From contig JAEUJQ010000071.1 of assembly GCA_016793095.1 (NCBI GenBank), positions 62,001-126,000 of the forward strand: a DNA stretch of 64,000 bases. Reading direction: 5' to 3'. A model generated the notes under the pieces. It did not search any database. It was not told the origin of the DNA and saw nothing but the letters and a program-made list of their open reading frames with translations. This DNA comes from Myxococcaceae bacterium (GTDB taxonomy: Bacteria; Myxococcota; Myxococcia; Myxococcales; Myxococcaceae). This document shows, one piece after another, positions 17,743 to 26,106 of this stretch. The translations under genes and the position numbers were made by a program. Each line of letters opens with the position of its first letter. Position 1 is the stretch's first letter.

Positions 17743-19458
17743 TCAGATCCCGGTGAGCCCGGTGCAGTTCTGCGCGGTCAGCGGTGACGAGGCCGTCACG
17801 CAGCACTGCCCGTAGGCGGTGTTGCACTCGGTCGCACCCATCACCGTCGAGCAGTCCGAGCTGGTGGCGCACCGCTGGGGCCACACGATGCCGCCCTTCA
17901 GGCCCGCGTCAGGGTAGTAGACCGGGGCGCAGCGGTAGCCCGTGCGCGGCGTGGCGCCCAACGCGAAGCAGCTCTGCCCGCACCAGAAGTCGAGGCCGCC
18001 GTCAGCTCGCGTGCGCAGGAGCACCTCGAGTCCGCCCGCCTGGACGCAGTACGAGTCGGGCGCGAAGCCCGTGTACGCCATGCAGAGCCCGCCGACGAAG
18101 GTCATCGCCGGCACTTCGGTGCCGCCGAAGCAGGTGCCCAGGGCCGGGTCGGGCGGGTTCGAACAGCCCGCGTTGTTCGTGCAGGACTGGCCAAGCCGAT
18201 TGGGAAGCCCACCGCCTGTGAAGGTCGTGCCGGGGGCCGAGAGATCGAGCCAGCAGCCTCCCACCGTCATCGTCGAGGTCTCGTCTGACACCTCGACGCA
18301 CGAGAGAGGACTGGGGCACTGGCCCTGCATCGTGCAGCCATTGATGCAGAAGCGGTCGGTCTCGTTGAAGAGCGCCGGCGAGGAGCTGACGCCGCCGGCG
18401 CACACGTTCCCCACGCCGCAGGTGGACTGGCCGTTCGAGGCGCAGGGCAGGGTGCAGAAGCCGTAGGGGTAGGGCGTCGCCGTGAAGCCCGGCGTGGGGG
18501 TCGTCTGCGTCTTGCAGAAGGCAGTCGGACCCAGCATCGACTGGCACTGGCCTGACGAAGTGCAGGGTGAGCCGACTCCCGTCGCCGGAGCGCCGCCACC
18601 CGTCCCGCCGCCACCGGTGGGGCTGCCGCCGCCCGTCGCGAAGCCGCCGCCCGTCGCCGAGCCGCCGCCTGTCGCCGCGCCCGTGCAGACGCCGTTGGTG
18701 CACGCCGTGAAGCCGTTGCGGATGCAGTTCTGGCAGAAGCCGCCGTTGCTGCCGCAGGTGGTGACGTTCAGGTTGGTGCCCGTCGGCACGCAGACCAGCT
18801 GCCCGCCCGTCTGCGCGAGGCACGTGTTGCACGCCGGCGTACCGCCTGCCGACCCACCGCCGGAGCCCGAGGTGCACGTCCCGAAGGCCGAGCACACGTC
18901 GCCGGTGTTGCAGACCGCGCACTGGTTGCCCGCGCGCCCGCACGCCTGGGCCAGGTTCCCGTTCTGACAGACCCCGTTCAGACAGCAGCCAAGGCACGTC
19001 GTGGGCGAGCAGGGAGGGCCGCCGGCCGTGCCGCCACCCGTGACCGAGCCGCCGCCGGTGGAGCCGCCGCCCGTCGCGAAGCCACCGCCCGTCGAGCCAC
19101 CGCCCGTCGAGCCACCGCCCGTCGCGAAGCCACCGCCGGTGGTGCCGCCGCCGGTCGCGAAGCCGCCACCCGTCGCTCCACCGCCGGTCCCGCTGAAGCC
19201 GCCGCCCGAGTTGTTGTTGCCCGAGCAGGTGCCGCCGAACATGCACACGGAGCCGAGCCCGCACGCGGTGCAGGCGCCGCCACGCGCTCCGCAGGCGCTG
19301 TTGGTGTTGCCCATCTGGCAGGTGCCCGTGGCGTCACAGCAACCAGTACTGCAGGTGGTCGTGTTGCAAGGCGGCTTGCCGCCACACGACGAGCTCGTGG
19401 ACACGAGCACGCCACACACGAACCCCATCATCACCCAGCGCGTCATGGTCATCGACAT
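17743..19458 (-). CDS. Large TGGG-repeat, cysteine-rich lipoprotein
   Basis: 571 residues from the ATG at 19458, chosen because a GGGAG ribosome site lies upstream and a lipoprotein signal (TSSSC, Cys about 26) follows directly; a frame 17 codons longer has no signal. Cysteine-rich units alternate with glycine-rich linkers built from TGGG, FATGGG and STGGG repeats (about residues 85-145 and 260-290). The cysteine units have the pattern of small disulfide modules, such as CxTGCC and GxxC. The C-terminal half adds further disulfide-rich units and a 'GGIVWPQRCATSSDC' type motif. It is probably an outer-surface lipoprotein of unknown function. Confidence 0.82.
   Translation of the reverse strand: MSMTMTRWVMMGFVCGVLVSTSSSCGGKPPCNTTTCSTGCCDATGTCQMGNTNSACGARGGACTACGLGSVCMFGGTCSGNNNSGGGFSGTGGGATGGGFATGGGTTGGGFATGGGSTGGGSTGGGFATGGGSTGGGSVTGGGTAGGPPCSPTTCLGCCLNGVCQNGNLAQACGRAGNQCAVCNTGDVCSAFGTCTSGSGGGSAGGTPACNTCLAQTGGQLVCVPTGTNLNVTTCGSNGGFCQNCIRNGFTACTNGVCTGAATGGGSATGGGFATGGGSPTGGGGTGGGAPATGVGSPCTSSGQCQSMLGPTAFCKTQTTPTPGFTATPYPYGFCTLPCASNGQSTCGVGNVCAGGVSSSPALFNETDRFCINGCTMQGQCPSPLSCVEVSDETSTMTVGGCWLDLSAPGTTFTGGGLPNRLGQSCTNNAGCSNPPDPALGTCFGGTEVPAMTFVGGLCMAYTGFAPDSYCVQAGGLEVLLRTRADGGLDFWCGQSCFALGATPRTGYRCAPVYYPDAGLKGGIVWPQRCATSSDCSTVMGATECNTAYGQCCVTASSPLTAQNCTGLTGI
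18594..18682 (-). repeat. Glycine-rich coding repeat, short block
   Basis: Imperfect repeats of GCCGCCxCCCGTCGC on the plus strand, encoding ATGGG-type units in the lipoprotein on the minus strand. This block separates two cysteine-rich modules. It looks like a slippage-prone linker. Confidence 0.75.
19026..19197 (-). repeat. Glycine-rich coding repeat, long block
   Basis: About a dozen imperfect 12- to 18-base units, such as CCACCGCCCGTCGAG and CCGCCGCCGGTGGTG on the plus strand. They encode runs of TGGG, FATGGG and STGGG in the minus-strand lipoprotein. The near-identical adjacent units make copy-number change by slippage likely. Confidence 0.85.
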
Positions 19459-19593
19459 GGTGCCTGTTGCTCCCGGGAGCGCTCCGTCGGCCAACGGAGA
19501 AACGCTCACCTCCCCTGTACCCGAAACAGGGCGGTGGCTTCAAATTCTCGAACAACCCGCCGGCCGTGGACCGCTGCGCTAGAACGGCGCGCG

Positions 19594-20373
19594 ATGACGA
19601 CGTCGGCCGTGGAGGCGAGAGGGCTCACCAAGCGCTTCGGTGACTTCACCGCGGTCAACGCGCTCGACATGACGATCCCCAGGGGCAGCTTCTACGCCTT
19701 CCTGGGACCCAACGGCGCGGGCAAGTCCACCACCATCTCGCTGCTCACCGGCATCTACGCGCCCGATGGCGGCACGTTGTCTCTGCTGGGCCTCGACGCG
19801 GTGAAGGACCCGCTGGCGGTGAAGTCGCGCATCGGGGTGGTACCCGAGGAGCTGTCCCTCTTCGAGCGCCTCACCGGCCGGCAGTACCTCACCTTCTGCG
19901 GGCGCATGCACGGCCTCGCGGGCGCTGAAGCCGAGCGCCGCGCCGAGGAGCTGCTCACCCTCACCGAGCTCTCGTACAAGGGCGGCGCGCTGGTGGCCGA
20001 GTACTCGAAGGGCATGCGGCGGCGGCTGGCCATCGCGGCGGCGCTGGTGCACGCGCCCGACCTCGTCTTCCTGGACGAGCCGTTCGAGGGCATCGACGTC
20101 ATCGCCGCCGGCGTCATCCGCGAGCTGCTCGCCGAGCTGTCGCGGCGGGGCGTGACGCTGCTCCTCACCACCCACGTGCTGGAGATCGCCGAGCGCCTGG
20201 CGACGCACGCCGGCATCATCCGCTCGGGCAAGCTGGTGGACGAGGGGCCGGTGGCCGAGCTGGTGGCGCGGCACCAGGCCACCTCGCTCGAGCAGGTCTT
20301 CGAGACGCTCATCGGCGTGCCGGTCGCGCGCGACGCCTCGCTGTCCTTCTATGGAGCGGCTCGTGGCCGCTGA
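19594..20373 (+). CDS. ABC transporter ATP-binding protein
   Basis: 259 residues from the ATG at 19594. Walker A is GPNGAGKST (38-46). The ABC signature region is YSKGMRRRLAIAAAL, where the usual LSGGQ is replaced by YSKGM, typical of ABC-2-type exporters. Walker B is DLVFLDEP, and the H-loop is TTHV. It most resembles the ATPases of drug, lipid or Na+ exporters. It overlaps the permease gene by 23 bases, so the two are a coupled two-gene exporter. The substrate is unknown. Confidence 0.92.
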   Translation: MTTSAVEARGLTKRFGDFTAVNALDMTIPRGSFYAFLGPNGAGKSTTISLLTGIYAPDGGTLSLLGLDAVKDPLAVKSRIGVVPEELSLFERLTGRQYLTFCGRMHGLAGAEAERRAEELLTLTELSYKGGALVAEYSKGMRRRLAIAAALVHAPDLVFLDEPFEGIDVIAAGVIRELLAELSRRGVTLLLTTHVLEIAERLATHAGIIRSGKLVDEGPVAELVARHQATSLEQVFETLIGVPVARDASLSFYGAARGR

Positions 20374-22030
20374 GGCGCCCCTGCTGCGGCCGCCGTCCTT
20401 CCTCGGGCACCTGGTGCTGCTGTGGCGGCTGCGGCTCACCATCGGCCTCAACCGGACAGACGGGCGCCAGCGCTGGCTCGGGCTGTTGGCGTTTGCCGCT
20501 TCGGCGTCGCCCTCACTCGTGCTGGCGGTGACGTTCTACGGCTTCATGCAGCACCCGGTGGTGGTGCAGTCCGACGCGTGGGGCGACTTCCTCGTGCGGC
20601 TGCTCCTCTTCGTCACCACCGCGACCTGGGTGACGTGGCCGGTGCTGTCGGCGGGCGTGGACGACCACTCGGAGTTGTCGAGGTACTCGGCGTTCCCCAT
20701 CTCGAGCTTCCGTCTGATGCTGGCCTCGACGCTCGCGAGCTTGTTCGAGCCGCGCAGCTTCGTCTTCTACGGGCCGCTGGTGGGCGCGACCGCGGGCTAC
20801 CTGAAGAACCGCCCGCCGGCCTCGTGGCTGGTGGTGCTGGCCGGCTTCGGGGCGTACGTGATCTTCAACGCCGCGCTGTCGCGGGTGGGGTTGCACGTGA
20901 TGCTGAACCTGCTGCGGCAGGCGCGCAGCGCCGAGCTCATCGGCGGCGGCTTCCTCGTGAGCCTCGTGGTGGCGTCCTTCATCCCCGCGGTGAACACCGA
21001 GTGGCTGCTGCACCTCAATGAGGTCGGAGCCGCGGCGGTGCCCGACACCATCATCGAGGACGCGGCGCTCGCGCTCGGGCGCTTCCCCACCGGGTGGTTC
21101 GGCCACCTGCTGCGCGCGGGGTGGGCGGGGCGGCTCGATCTCGCCCTCGCCGACGCGCTCGCCACCGTCGAGCTCGCGCTCGTCGCGCTCGTCGTCGCCT
21201 GGGGCCTGTTGCTCGAGTTCCACCGGCACTCGGGGCGTGTGGGCTCGGTGTCGTCCCGCTCGCGCGCCGCCAACCCCTTCGCGCGCACGAAGACGACGTT
21301 CCTCACCCTCGTCGTGCGAGAGGCCATCGACCTCTGGAACAACCCGCGCGCGCGGCTGCTCGCGAGCGTGCCCTTCGTGTTGTCGATTCTGCTCAAGCTG
21401 CTCTCGGGCCGGGCGCTCTTCGTCTTCCTGCTCGGCGCCTCGGCAGACGCGTGGGTGATGGGGGGGCTCGCGGTCTACGGCGCCATCGTCCTGTCCTCGA
21501 CGTTCTCGCAGAACGCCTTCGCGTACGACGGGCATGGCTTCTCCGTCTTCCTCGCCTCGCCCGTGCCGGTGGGTGACGTGCTGCGCGCGAAGAACGTGGT
21601 GCACGGCGCCATCGGGCTGGTGATGGGCGCGCTGGTGGTGAGCTTCTACGTGCCGTACTTCGGCGCCGGCGGGCTGCTCGAGGCCGCGTGCGCGCTGTGC
21701 TCGGTGGTTGCGCTGGTGCCGGTGCTGCTGACGGCGGGCAACTTCCTGTCGCTGTATTTCCCCGTGAAGTTCCACGCGAACCTGAAGCGCCGCGACAAGC
21801 TGCCCTTCGCCGCGTCCATGCTGGGCCTCGCCGCTGCGTCGGTCGGCACCGCGCCCTTCGCGCTCGCGATGCGCCTCGCCGGGAAGGAGGGCCCCACGGT
21901 GGTGACACCGCTCGTCATCACTGCCGCTGCCGGGCTCGCCTGGCTCGTGTACGCCCTGACGCTGCCGGTAGCGCTGTCGCTGCTCGAGCGCCGCCGCGAG
22001 CTGGTGCTGCGCGCGGTCACCCGGGAGTGA
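20351..22030 (+). CDS. ABC exporter permease, large polytopic protein
   Basis: 559 residues with about twelve hydrophobic helices in two blocks separated by a hydrophilic region around residues 285-320 (RSRAANPFARTKTTFLTLVV). The N-terminal 20 residues are encoded inside the end of the ATPase gene (23-bp overlap). No domain can be named with confidence beyond an ABC-2-like permease; the fused-looking doubled length suggests that one chain could supply the whole channel. With the ATPase it forms an exporter of unknown cargo. A weak hairpin covers its stop codon. Confidence 0.82.
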   Translation: MERLVAAEAPLLRPPSFLGHLVLLWRLRLTIGLNRTDGRQRWLGLLAFAASASPSLVLAVTFYGFMQHPVVVQSDAWGDFLVRLLLFVTTATWVTWPVLSAGVDDHSELSRYSAFPISSFRLMLASTLASLFEPRSFVFYGPLVGATAGYLKNRPPASWLVVLAGFGAYVIFNAALSRVGLHVMLNLLRQARSAELIGGGFLVSLVVASFIPAVNTEWLLHLNEVGAAAVPDTIIEDAALALGRFPTGWFGHLLRAGWAGRLDLALADALATVELALVALVVAWGLLLEFHRHSGRVGSVSSRSRAANPFARTKTTFLTLVVREAIDLWNNPRARLLASVPFVLSILLKLLSGRALFVFLLGASADAWVMGGLAVYGAIVLSSTFSQNAFAYDGHGFSVFLASPVPVGDVLRAKNVVHGAIGLVMGALVVSFYVPYFGAGGLLEAACALCSVVALVPVLLTAGNFLSLYFPVKFHANLKRRDKLPFAASMLGLAAASVGTAPFALAMRLAGKEGPTVVTPLVITAAAGLAWLVYALTLPVALSLLERRRELVLRAVTRE

Positions 22031-22052
22031 GGGCCTGAAGCGCCGGACTCAC
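22027..22052 (+). terminator. Weak hairpin over the permease stop codon
   Basis: GTGAG (22027-22031) pairs with CTCAC (22048-22052), with an inner GGC/GCC stem and a small bulge. It lies exactly at the end of the ABC operon. There is no U-tract, so the terminator call is tentative. Confidence 0.25.
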
Positions 22053-22182
22053 AGGCGGGCGCACGCGACCACGAGCAGGGGCCGCCGAGTCGCGCAGCCT
22101 GGAGGTGAGGCCGTGGGGCGCCGGGCGCGCGAATCGGCGGTGAGGTCCTGAGGCGGCTGAGTGGTCGCGCGCGAACCGAGTC

Positions 22183-22284
22183 GAGTCGCCGAGACGGACG
22201 GGCTGCTGGAAGTCCGGTCCCGGCGCCGGAGCCGCGCGATCACGAACTGTGTTGAGTCGCCGAGCGGACGCGCGTCTGGAAGTC
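22183..22284. repeat. Imperfect 31/32-bp direct repeats in a gene-poor gap
   Basis: The 423-bp stretch 22031-22453 holds no convincing gene. Inside it, the sequence beginning GAGTCGCCGAGACGGACG (22183-22214) recurs as GAGTCGCCGAGCGGACGCG (22254-22284). Both copies end in CTGGAAGTC. A more diverged copy beginning GAGTCGCGCAG sits near 22086. The gap is otherwise GC-rich and unstructured. The repeats may be remnants of a dispersed element or of decayed coding DNA. Confidence 0.55.
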
Positions 22285-22453
22285 TGCCCTCGCGCGGGCT
22301 GACACACCGCATCGGCCAGCAGCACGCGAGGTTCCTCACGAGCAGGTCGTCGGTCCAGGGAGCAGCGCGAACGTCACGTCCTGACGCGCCGGGACGTGGC
22401 AGCCGCGGCGCCCCGGCTCAGACTTCGCTCGAGGTCGCGCGTTGGGGGGACCC

Positions 22454-23032
22454 ATGAAGGCAGAGGACATCGACGAGGCCGTCGTCTGTGTGCGTGCGCA
22501 CCGGCTCGTGAGGGTGGGACCGGACGGCGAGCGCGCGGTCTTCTGCCCCCGGTGGTGTCCCCTCGGGGCCTGCGCAACCAGGGTGGACGCGCTGGAGGTC
22601 GACGACGACCTGAGCGAGGCGGCCACCGTGGCCCGGCGGCTGGGCCTGCACGGCTGTGGCGAGCTGATGAGTCCGCTGGTGACGGCGCTCGACGCCGAGC
22701 TGCCCGTGCGCGAGGCGCTGGCGGTGCTCGAGGTGGCGAAGGTGACGACGGCGCCCGTCGTCGACGACAACATGGTGCTCGTCGGCACCGTGTCGTCGTG
22801 CGAGCTGCATGCGTCGGCAAGCGAAGCGGACGTCGAGGTCGAGGACGCCATGACGCCCGCGATCGCCGTGTCGGCCCGCGTCTCGGTGCCCGACATCGCC
22901 CAGGTGATGGACGAGCACGACCTCGACCGCGTGCCCATCGTCGATGCCGACGGGCGGCTCGTCGGCCTCGTCGCCGCCATCGATGTCGTGCGCTGGTTCC
23001 GCCGCTACGCGCTCGCTCGCGCTGGTGACTGA
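22454..23032 (+). CDS. CBS-domain pair protein with cysteine-containing N-terminus
   Basis: 192 residues from the ATG at 22454, preceded by a GGGGGGA run; an in-frame TTG 12 bases earlier is a less likely start. Residues about 1-55 contain CPRWCPLGAC, a three-cysteine cluster. Two CBS motifs follow: about 67-125 (MSPLVTALDAELPVREALAV, then VGTVSSCEL) and about 130-188 (AMTPAIAVSARVSVPDIAQV, then DADGRLVGLVAAIDVVRWF). CBS pairs bind adenine nucleotides and regulate partner proteins. The cysteine segment could bind metal or sense redox state; this is inference. It stands alone as a single gene. Confidence 0.85.
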   Translation: MKAEDIDEAVVCVRAHRLVRVGPDGERAVFCPRWCPLGACATRVDALEVDDDLSEAATVARRLGLHGCGELMSPLVTALDAELPVREALAVLEVAKVTTAPVVDDNMVLVGTVSSCELHASASEADVEVEDAMTPAIAVSARVSVPDIAQVMDEHDLDRVPIVDADGRLVGLVAAIDVVRWFRRYALARAGD

Positions 23033-23049
23033 CGCCGGCCGTCGCGCCT

Positions 23050-23068
23050 TGACGCGCTTCTCGCGTCA
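23050..23068 (+). terminator. Hairpin after the CBS-protein gene
   Basis: TGACGCG (23050-23056) and CGCGTCA (23062-23068) make a perfect 7-bp stem with a 5-base loop, 18 bases after the CBS-protein stop. It fits a terminator, though no U-run follows. The rest of the 277-bp gap to 23309 contains an exact TTGACA at 23094 but no matching -10 box. Confidence 0.4.
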
Positions 23069-23309
23069 GTCCTCGAGGTGCGACGGCGTGTCCTTGACAC
23101 CAACCCGAGAACGCGAGCGCCGGTGTGCTCGCCCTGACATCGCACGCAGGCGACGTCGTGCAGCGCCGAGACGCTCGCCGAAGTCGGCGCCTCACGACGA
23201 CCGGACCTCGTGCTCTCCATCACGTCGCGGGAGGCCACGGTTCGCCCGCACCTCACGCTTGCCGCGCCGTGGCCACCATGTCTAACAGGCGCGCGAAAGG
23301 TGGTCTGTC

Positions 23310-23813
23310 GTGAGCTCTTCCGAATCGGTCGTGGTGACGAAGTCGACGTTCGCGGCCCCTGCGTCGCGAGCCTGGGACACGCTGATGTTCTACGAGCAGC
23401 TCGAGGCGAAACCCCCGCTGCACCTTCGCCTGCTGCTGCCCGTGCCCATCCGCACCGAGGGCCCCAAGGAGCAGGTGGGCGACGAGGCCCTCTGCCTGTA
23501 CGAGGGCGGCAACCTCATCAAGCGGATCACCGCGGTGGACCCGGGCCGGCACTACGGCTTCGCGGTGGTGAAGCAGGACCTCGACGTCGGCGGCGGCATG
23601 CGCCTCATGGGCGGCTCCTACACGCTCAAGGAGCTGCCCGACGGCCGCACCGAGGTCGAGGCGGTGACGCGGTACACGAGCCCGAAGCGGCCCCGGTGGC
23701 TCTGGCAGCCGCTCGAGGCCGCCGTCTGTCACATGTTCCACCGGCACATCCTCGGAGAGATGCGGCGCCACGCCGAGCAGCCGCCCGCGCTGAAGGGAGC
23801 GACGCCCACGTGA
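23310..23813 (+). CDS. SRPBCC-family (START-like) protein
   Basis: 167 residues, GTG start at 23310 with AGGTGG upstream. The pattern is that of the polyketide cyclase/START-like fold: an opening beta-strand (VVVTKSTFAAP), an alpha-helical segment, then strands EGGNLIKRITAVDPG, HYGFAVV, GSYTLKELPDGRTEVEAVTRYTSP and a long C-terminal helix with HRHILGEMRRHAE. Such folds hold hydrophobic ligands in a cavity. The stop overlaps the next gene by 4 bases (GTGA), opening a tightly coupled operon. A lipid-binding role is inferred from context, not from a specific motif. Confidence 0.8.
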   Translation: MSSSESVVVTKSTFAAPASRAWDTLMFYEQLEAKPPLHLRLLLPVPIRTEGPKEQVGDEALCLYEGGNLIKRITAVDPGRHYGFAVVKQDLDVGGGMRLMGGSYTLKELPDGRTEVEAVTRYTSPKRPRWLWQPLEAAVCHMFHRHILGEMRRHAEQPPALKGATPT

Positions 23814-24193
23814 ACGAGCTCGTCCCTCCCATCTGGCTGGTGCGCGGAGCGGTCGCCGGCGTGTGGCTCTACGAGGGCCTGTGGTGCAAGCTGCTCGGCG
23901 GCGACCCGAACCAGCTCACCATCGTGCAGGCGGTGCCGAAGTGGGGCCCGAAGGTGGGCAAGCTCTTCCTGGTGACCCTCGGCGTCGTCGAGCTCTCTCT
24001 GGGGCTGTGGGTGCTCTCCGGCCTGCGGCCCCTCGAGTGCGCCATCGCGCAGACCGCGCTGCTGGTGACGCTCAACGCCAACGGCCTGCTCTGGTCGCGC
24101 AACCTCATCCACGACCCCGCCGGCATGGTGGTGAAGAACTTCGCCTTCCTCGTGCTGGGCTGGGTGGCCGCCGGCTTCAAGGAGGGCTGGTGA
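23810..24193 (+). CDS. DoxX-like small membrane protein
   Basis: 127 residues from the GTG at 23810. There are four hydrophobic helices (about 5-22, 45-65, 70-92 and 100-122). The WLVRGAVAGVWLYEGLWCKLLG start resembles the DoxX/DUF4149-like four-helix family. It contains the conserved-looking LNANGLLWSRNLIHDPAGMVVKN loop. It overlaps both neighbours by 4 bases (GTGA each side), so its product is made with the SRPBCC and DUF3419 proteins. The biochemical role of such DoxX-like proteins is not settled. Confidence 0.72.
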   Translation: MNELVPPIWLVRGAVAGVWLYEGLWCKLLGGDPNQLTIVQAVPKWGPKVGKLFLVTLGVVELSLGLWVLSGLRPLECAIAQTALLVTLNANGLLWSRNLIHDPAGMVVKNFAFLVLGWVAAGFKEGW

Positions 24194-25119
24194 GGTCGGC
24201 GCTCACGACGAGCGAGGCCGAGACGCCGTGGGTCGCCGGGCGCTTCGACGCGAAGGTGAGCGGCCGGCAGGTGCTGTTCGGCCGCATGTACGAGGACCCG
24301 GCCATCGAGCTCGACGCCTTCAAGGGCGCGGGCCGGGTGCTGTGCATCGCGTCGGCGGGCTGCACGGCGATGAAGCTGGCGCCGCACCACGAGGTGGTGG
24401 CCGTCGACATCAACCCGGTGCAGCTCGCCTACGCGGCGCAGCGCTTCGCGGGCGAGCCGCCGGTGCGGGGCAAGGCTGAGCGGGTGATGGACGTCATGCG
24501 CTTCTTCGCGCCGCTCGTGGGCTGGTGGCCGGCCACGCTGCGAGCGTTCCTCGAGCTCGACGACCCGAAGGCGCAGGCGGAGTTCTGGCGCGCGCGGCTC
24601 GACACCTGGCGGCTGCGGGCCGCGCTCGGCCTCGTGTTCAGCTTCACCGCGCTGCGGGCCGTGTACTCGTCGCGCTTCCTCGACTTCCTGCCGAGGCGCC
24701 TGGGCGCCGTCTTCCACCAGCGGCTCGCGCGCGGCTTCGCCAACAGCCCGAACCGCTCGAACCCGTGGGCGCGGGCGCTGCTGCTGGGCGAGCTCTCGAC
24801 GGACGTGCCGCCACCCGAGGTGAAGCAGGTGCAGCTCGTGCACGCCGACGCCGCCTCGTTCCTCGAGGGCCAGCCGGCGCAGAGCTTCGAGGGCTTCACG
24901 CTGTCCAACATCCTCGACGGGGCCGCGCCGGCCTACCGGGAGCGCCTCTTCGCCGCGGTGAAGCGGGCCGCGAAGCCGGGCGCGAAGGTCGTGCTGCGCA
25001 GCTTCGGAGAGCCACCCGGGCTCCTGCCCACCAACCGCGCAGCCTTTGACCGCTCGCTGCTGTGGGGCGTCGTGGACGTGCGGCTCGCGAGCGAGCTCGA
25101 CGCGGGCGGCCGGAGCTGA
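24190..25119 (+). CDS. DUF3419/BtaA-like SAM-dependent 3-amino-3-carboxypropyl transferase
   Basis: 309 residues from the GTG at 24190. MYEDPAIE (33-40), LCIASAGCTAMKLAP (51-65) and VVAVDINPVQLAYAAQRF (69-86) are the hallmark blocks of DUF3419. This family includes BtaA, which moves the 3-amino-3-carboxypropyl group of SAM to diacylglycerol in betaine-lipid synthesis. FTLSNILDG (about 237-245) and a KVVLRSF strand follow. It is shorter than typical BtaA (about 400) and no btaB-like N-methyltransferase is adjacent, so the product may not be a betaine lipid. The start overlaps the DoxX-like gene (GTGA). Confidence 0.82.
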   Translation: MRSALTTSEAETPWVAGRFDAKVSGRQVLFGRMYEDPAIELDAFKGAGRVLCIASAGCTAMKLAPHHEVVAVDINPVQLAYAAQRFAGEPPVRGKAERVMDVMRFFAPLVGWWPATLRAFLELDDPKAQAEFWRARLDTWRLRAALGLVFSFTALRAVYSSRFLDFLPRRLGAVFHQRLARGFANSPNRSNPWARALLLGELSTDVPPPEVKQVQLVHADAASFLEGQPAQSFEGFTLSNILDGAAPAYRERLFAAVKRAAKPGAKVVLRSFGEPPGLLPTNRAAFDRSLLWGVVDVRLASELDAGGRS

Positions 25120-25121
25120 CG

Positions 25122-26063
25122 ATGCCGTCGTGGTCTGGCTACGCCCCCTGGGCCGACACCGTCGATGCCTGTCGCGAGGAGTTCGTGCAGGTGGCCCGGC
25201 GCTTCTGGCTCATCCCCGAGCTCATCCCGCCCATCGACCGCGACGACGTGGGGCTGCTGTACTGCTTCTGCCGCCGCCTCGACGACGCGGTGGACGAGGC
25301 GCCTGGCCCGGAGGCGGCGCGGGCGGCGCTCGAGGCGTGGCGCGACGAGCTCGAGGGCCGTGCGCCGGCGAGGCCCCTCATCGCGGCCTTCGTGGCTGGC
25401 GCGGCGCGCAGCGGGTTGCCCCTGTCGAGCGCCCGGCACCTGCTCGACGGCATGGCGGCAGACCTCGGGGTGGTGCGCCTCGCCGATGACGCCGCCCTCG
25501 TGCGCTACGCCTACCAGGTCAGCTCCTCGGTGGGCCTGATGCTGGCGCCGCTGCTGGGGGTGCGCGGCGTCGAGGGCGAACGGCGCGTGGTGGACCTCGG
25601 CGTCGGGTTGCAGCTGAGCAACGTGCTGCTCGGCGTGGCGGACGATGCACGCCGCGGGCGCGTCTATCTGCCGGCGACGCGGCTGTCCTCCGTGGGGCTG
25701 TCCGCCAACGACGTGCTGGCGCGCCCTGACGACGCGCGGCTCAAGCCGGTGCTGCGAGGGCTGGCCGACCTCGCCGACCGCTACTACGCGAGCGCCGAGC
25801 TGGGCGCGGCGACGGTGCCCCTGCGCTACCGACACGGCGTGATGTTGCTCGGTCGCGCGTATGGAACGCTCGGGCGTCGCGCGGCCGACGGGCTGCCCGC
25901 TCCGCTCGCGCCGGCCGGCCTCCCGGTGTCGGAGCGCCTTGCCCACCTCGCCGCGCTCGCCGTCGCCGGGGTGCACCCGCGCGTGCTGGGCTTCGTGGCG
26001 GCGCCTCCGCACGAGGCGGTGCTGCACCGCGACCTCGCGGGCCTGCCGGGAGCCCACGCATGA
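25122..26063 (+). CDS. Squalene/phytoene synthase-like protein with altered second Asp motif
   Basis: 313 residues from the ATG at 25122, two bases after the DUF3419 stop. The first aspartate motif DDAVDE (54-59) and the RRLDD context are intact. The YCYxVAGxVG block is changed to YAYQVSSSVG (about 129-138). The second motif, usually NILRDVxEDxxRGRxYLP, reads NVLLGVADDARRGRVYLP: the Arg-Asp pair is Leu-Gly (170-171). The rest of the fold, including RGRVYLP, is retained. Family members join two prenyl diphosphates head to head. Loss of the metal-binding aspartate suggests weak or altered chemistry. Its place beside a BtaA-like gene points to membrane-lipid work. Confidence 0.82.
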   Translation: MPSWSGYAPWADTVDACREEFVQVARRFWLIPELIPPIDRDDVGLLYCFCRRLDDAVDEAPGPEAARAALEAWRDELEGRAPARPLIAAFVAGAARSGLPLSSARHLLDGMAADLGVVRLADDAALVRYAYQVSSSVGLMLAPLLGVRGVEGERRVVDLGVGLQLSNVLLGVADDARRGRVYLPATRLSSVGLSANDVLARPDDARLKPVLRGLADLADRYYASAELGAATVPLRYRHGVMLLGRAYGTLGRRAADGLPAPLAPAGLPVSERLAHLAALAVAGVHPRVLGFVAAPPHEAVLHRDLAGLPGAHA

Positions 26064-26106
26064 GCGCGCCTGGCCTCCGCTCGTCATCCGCCGCCCGTGC
26101 TGGCGC

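Noticed and set aside
23094-23122. Exact TTGACA promoter-like hexamer upstream of the SRPBCC operon.
   Set aside because: No -10-like hexamer occurs at 16-19 bases; a single hexamer match is too weak.
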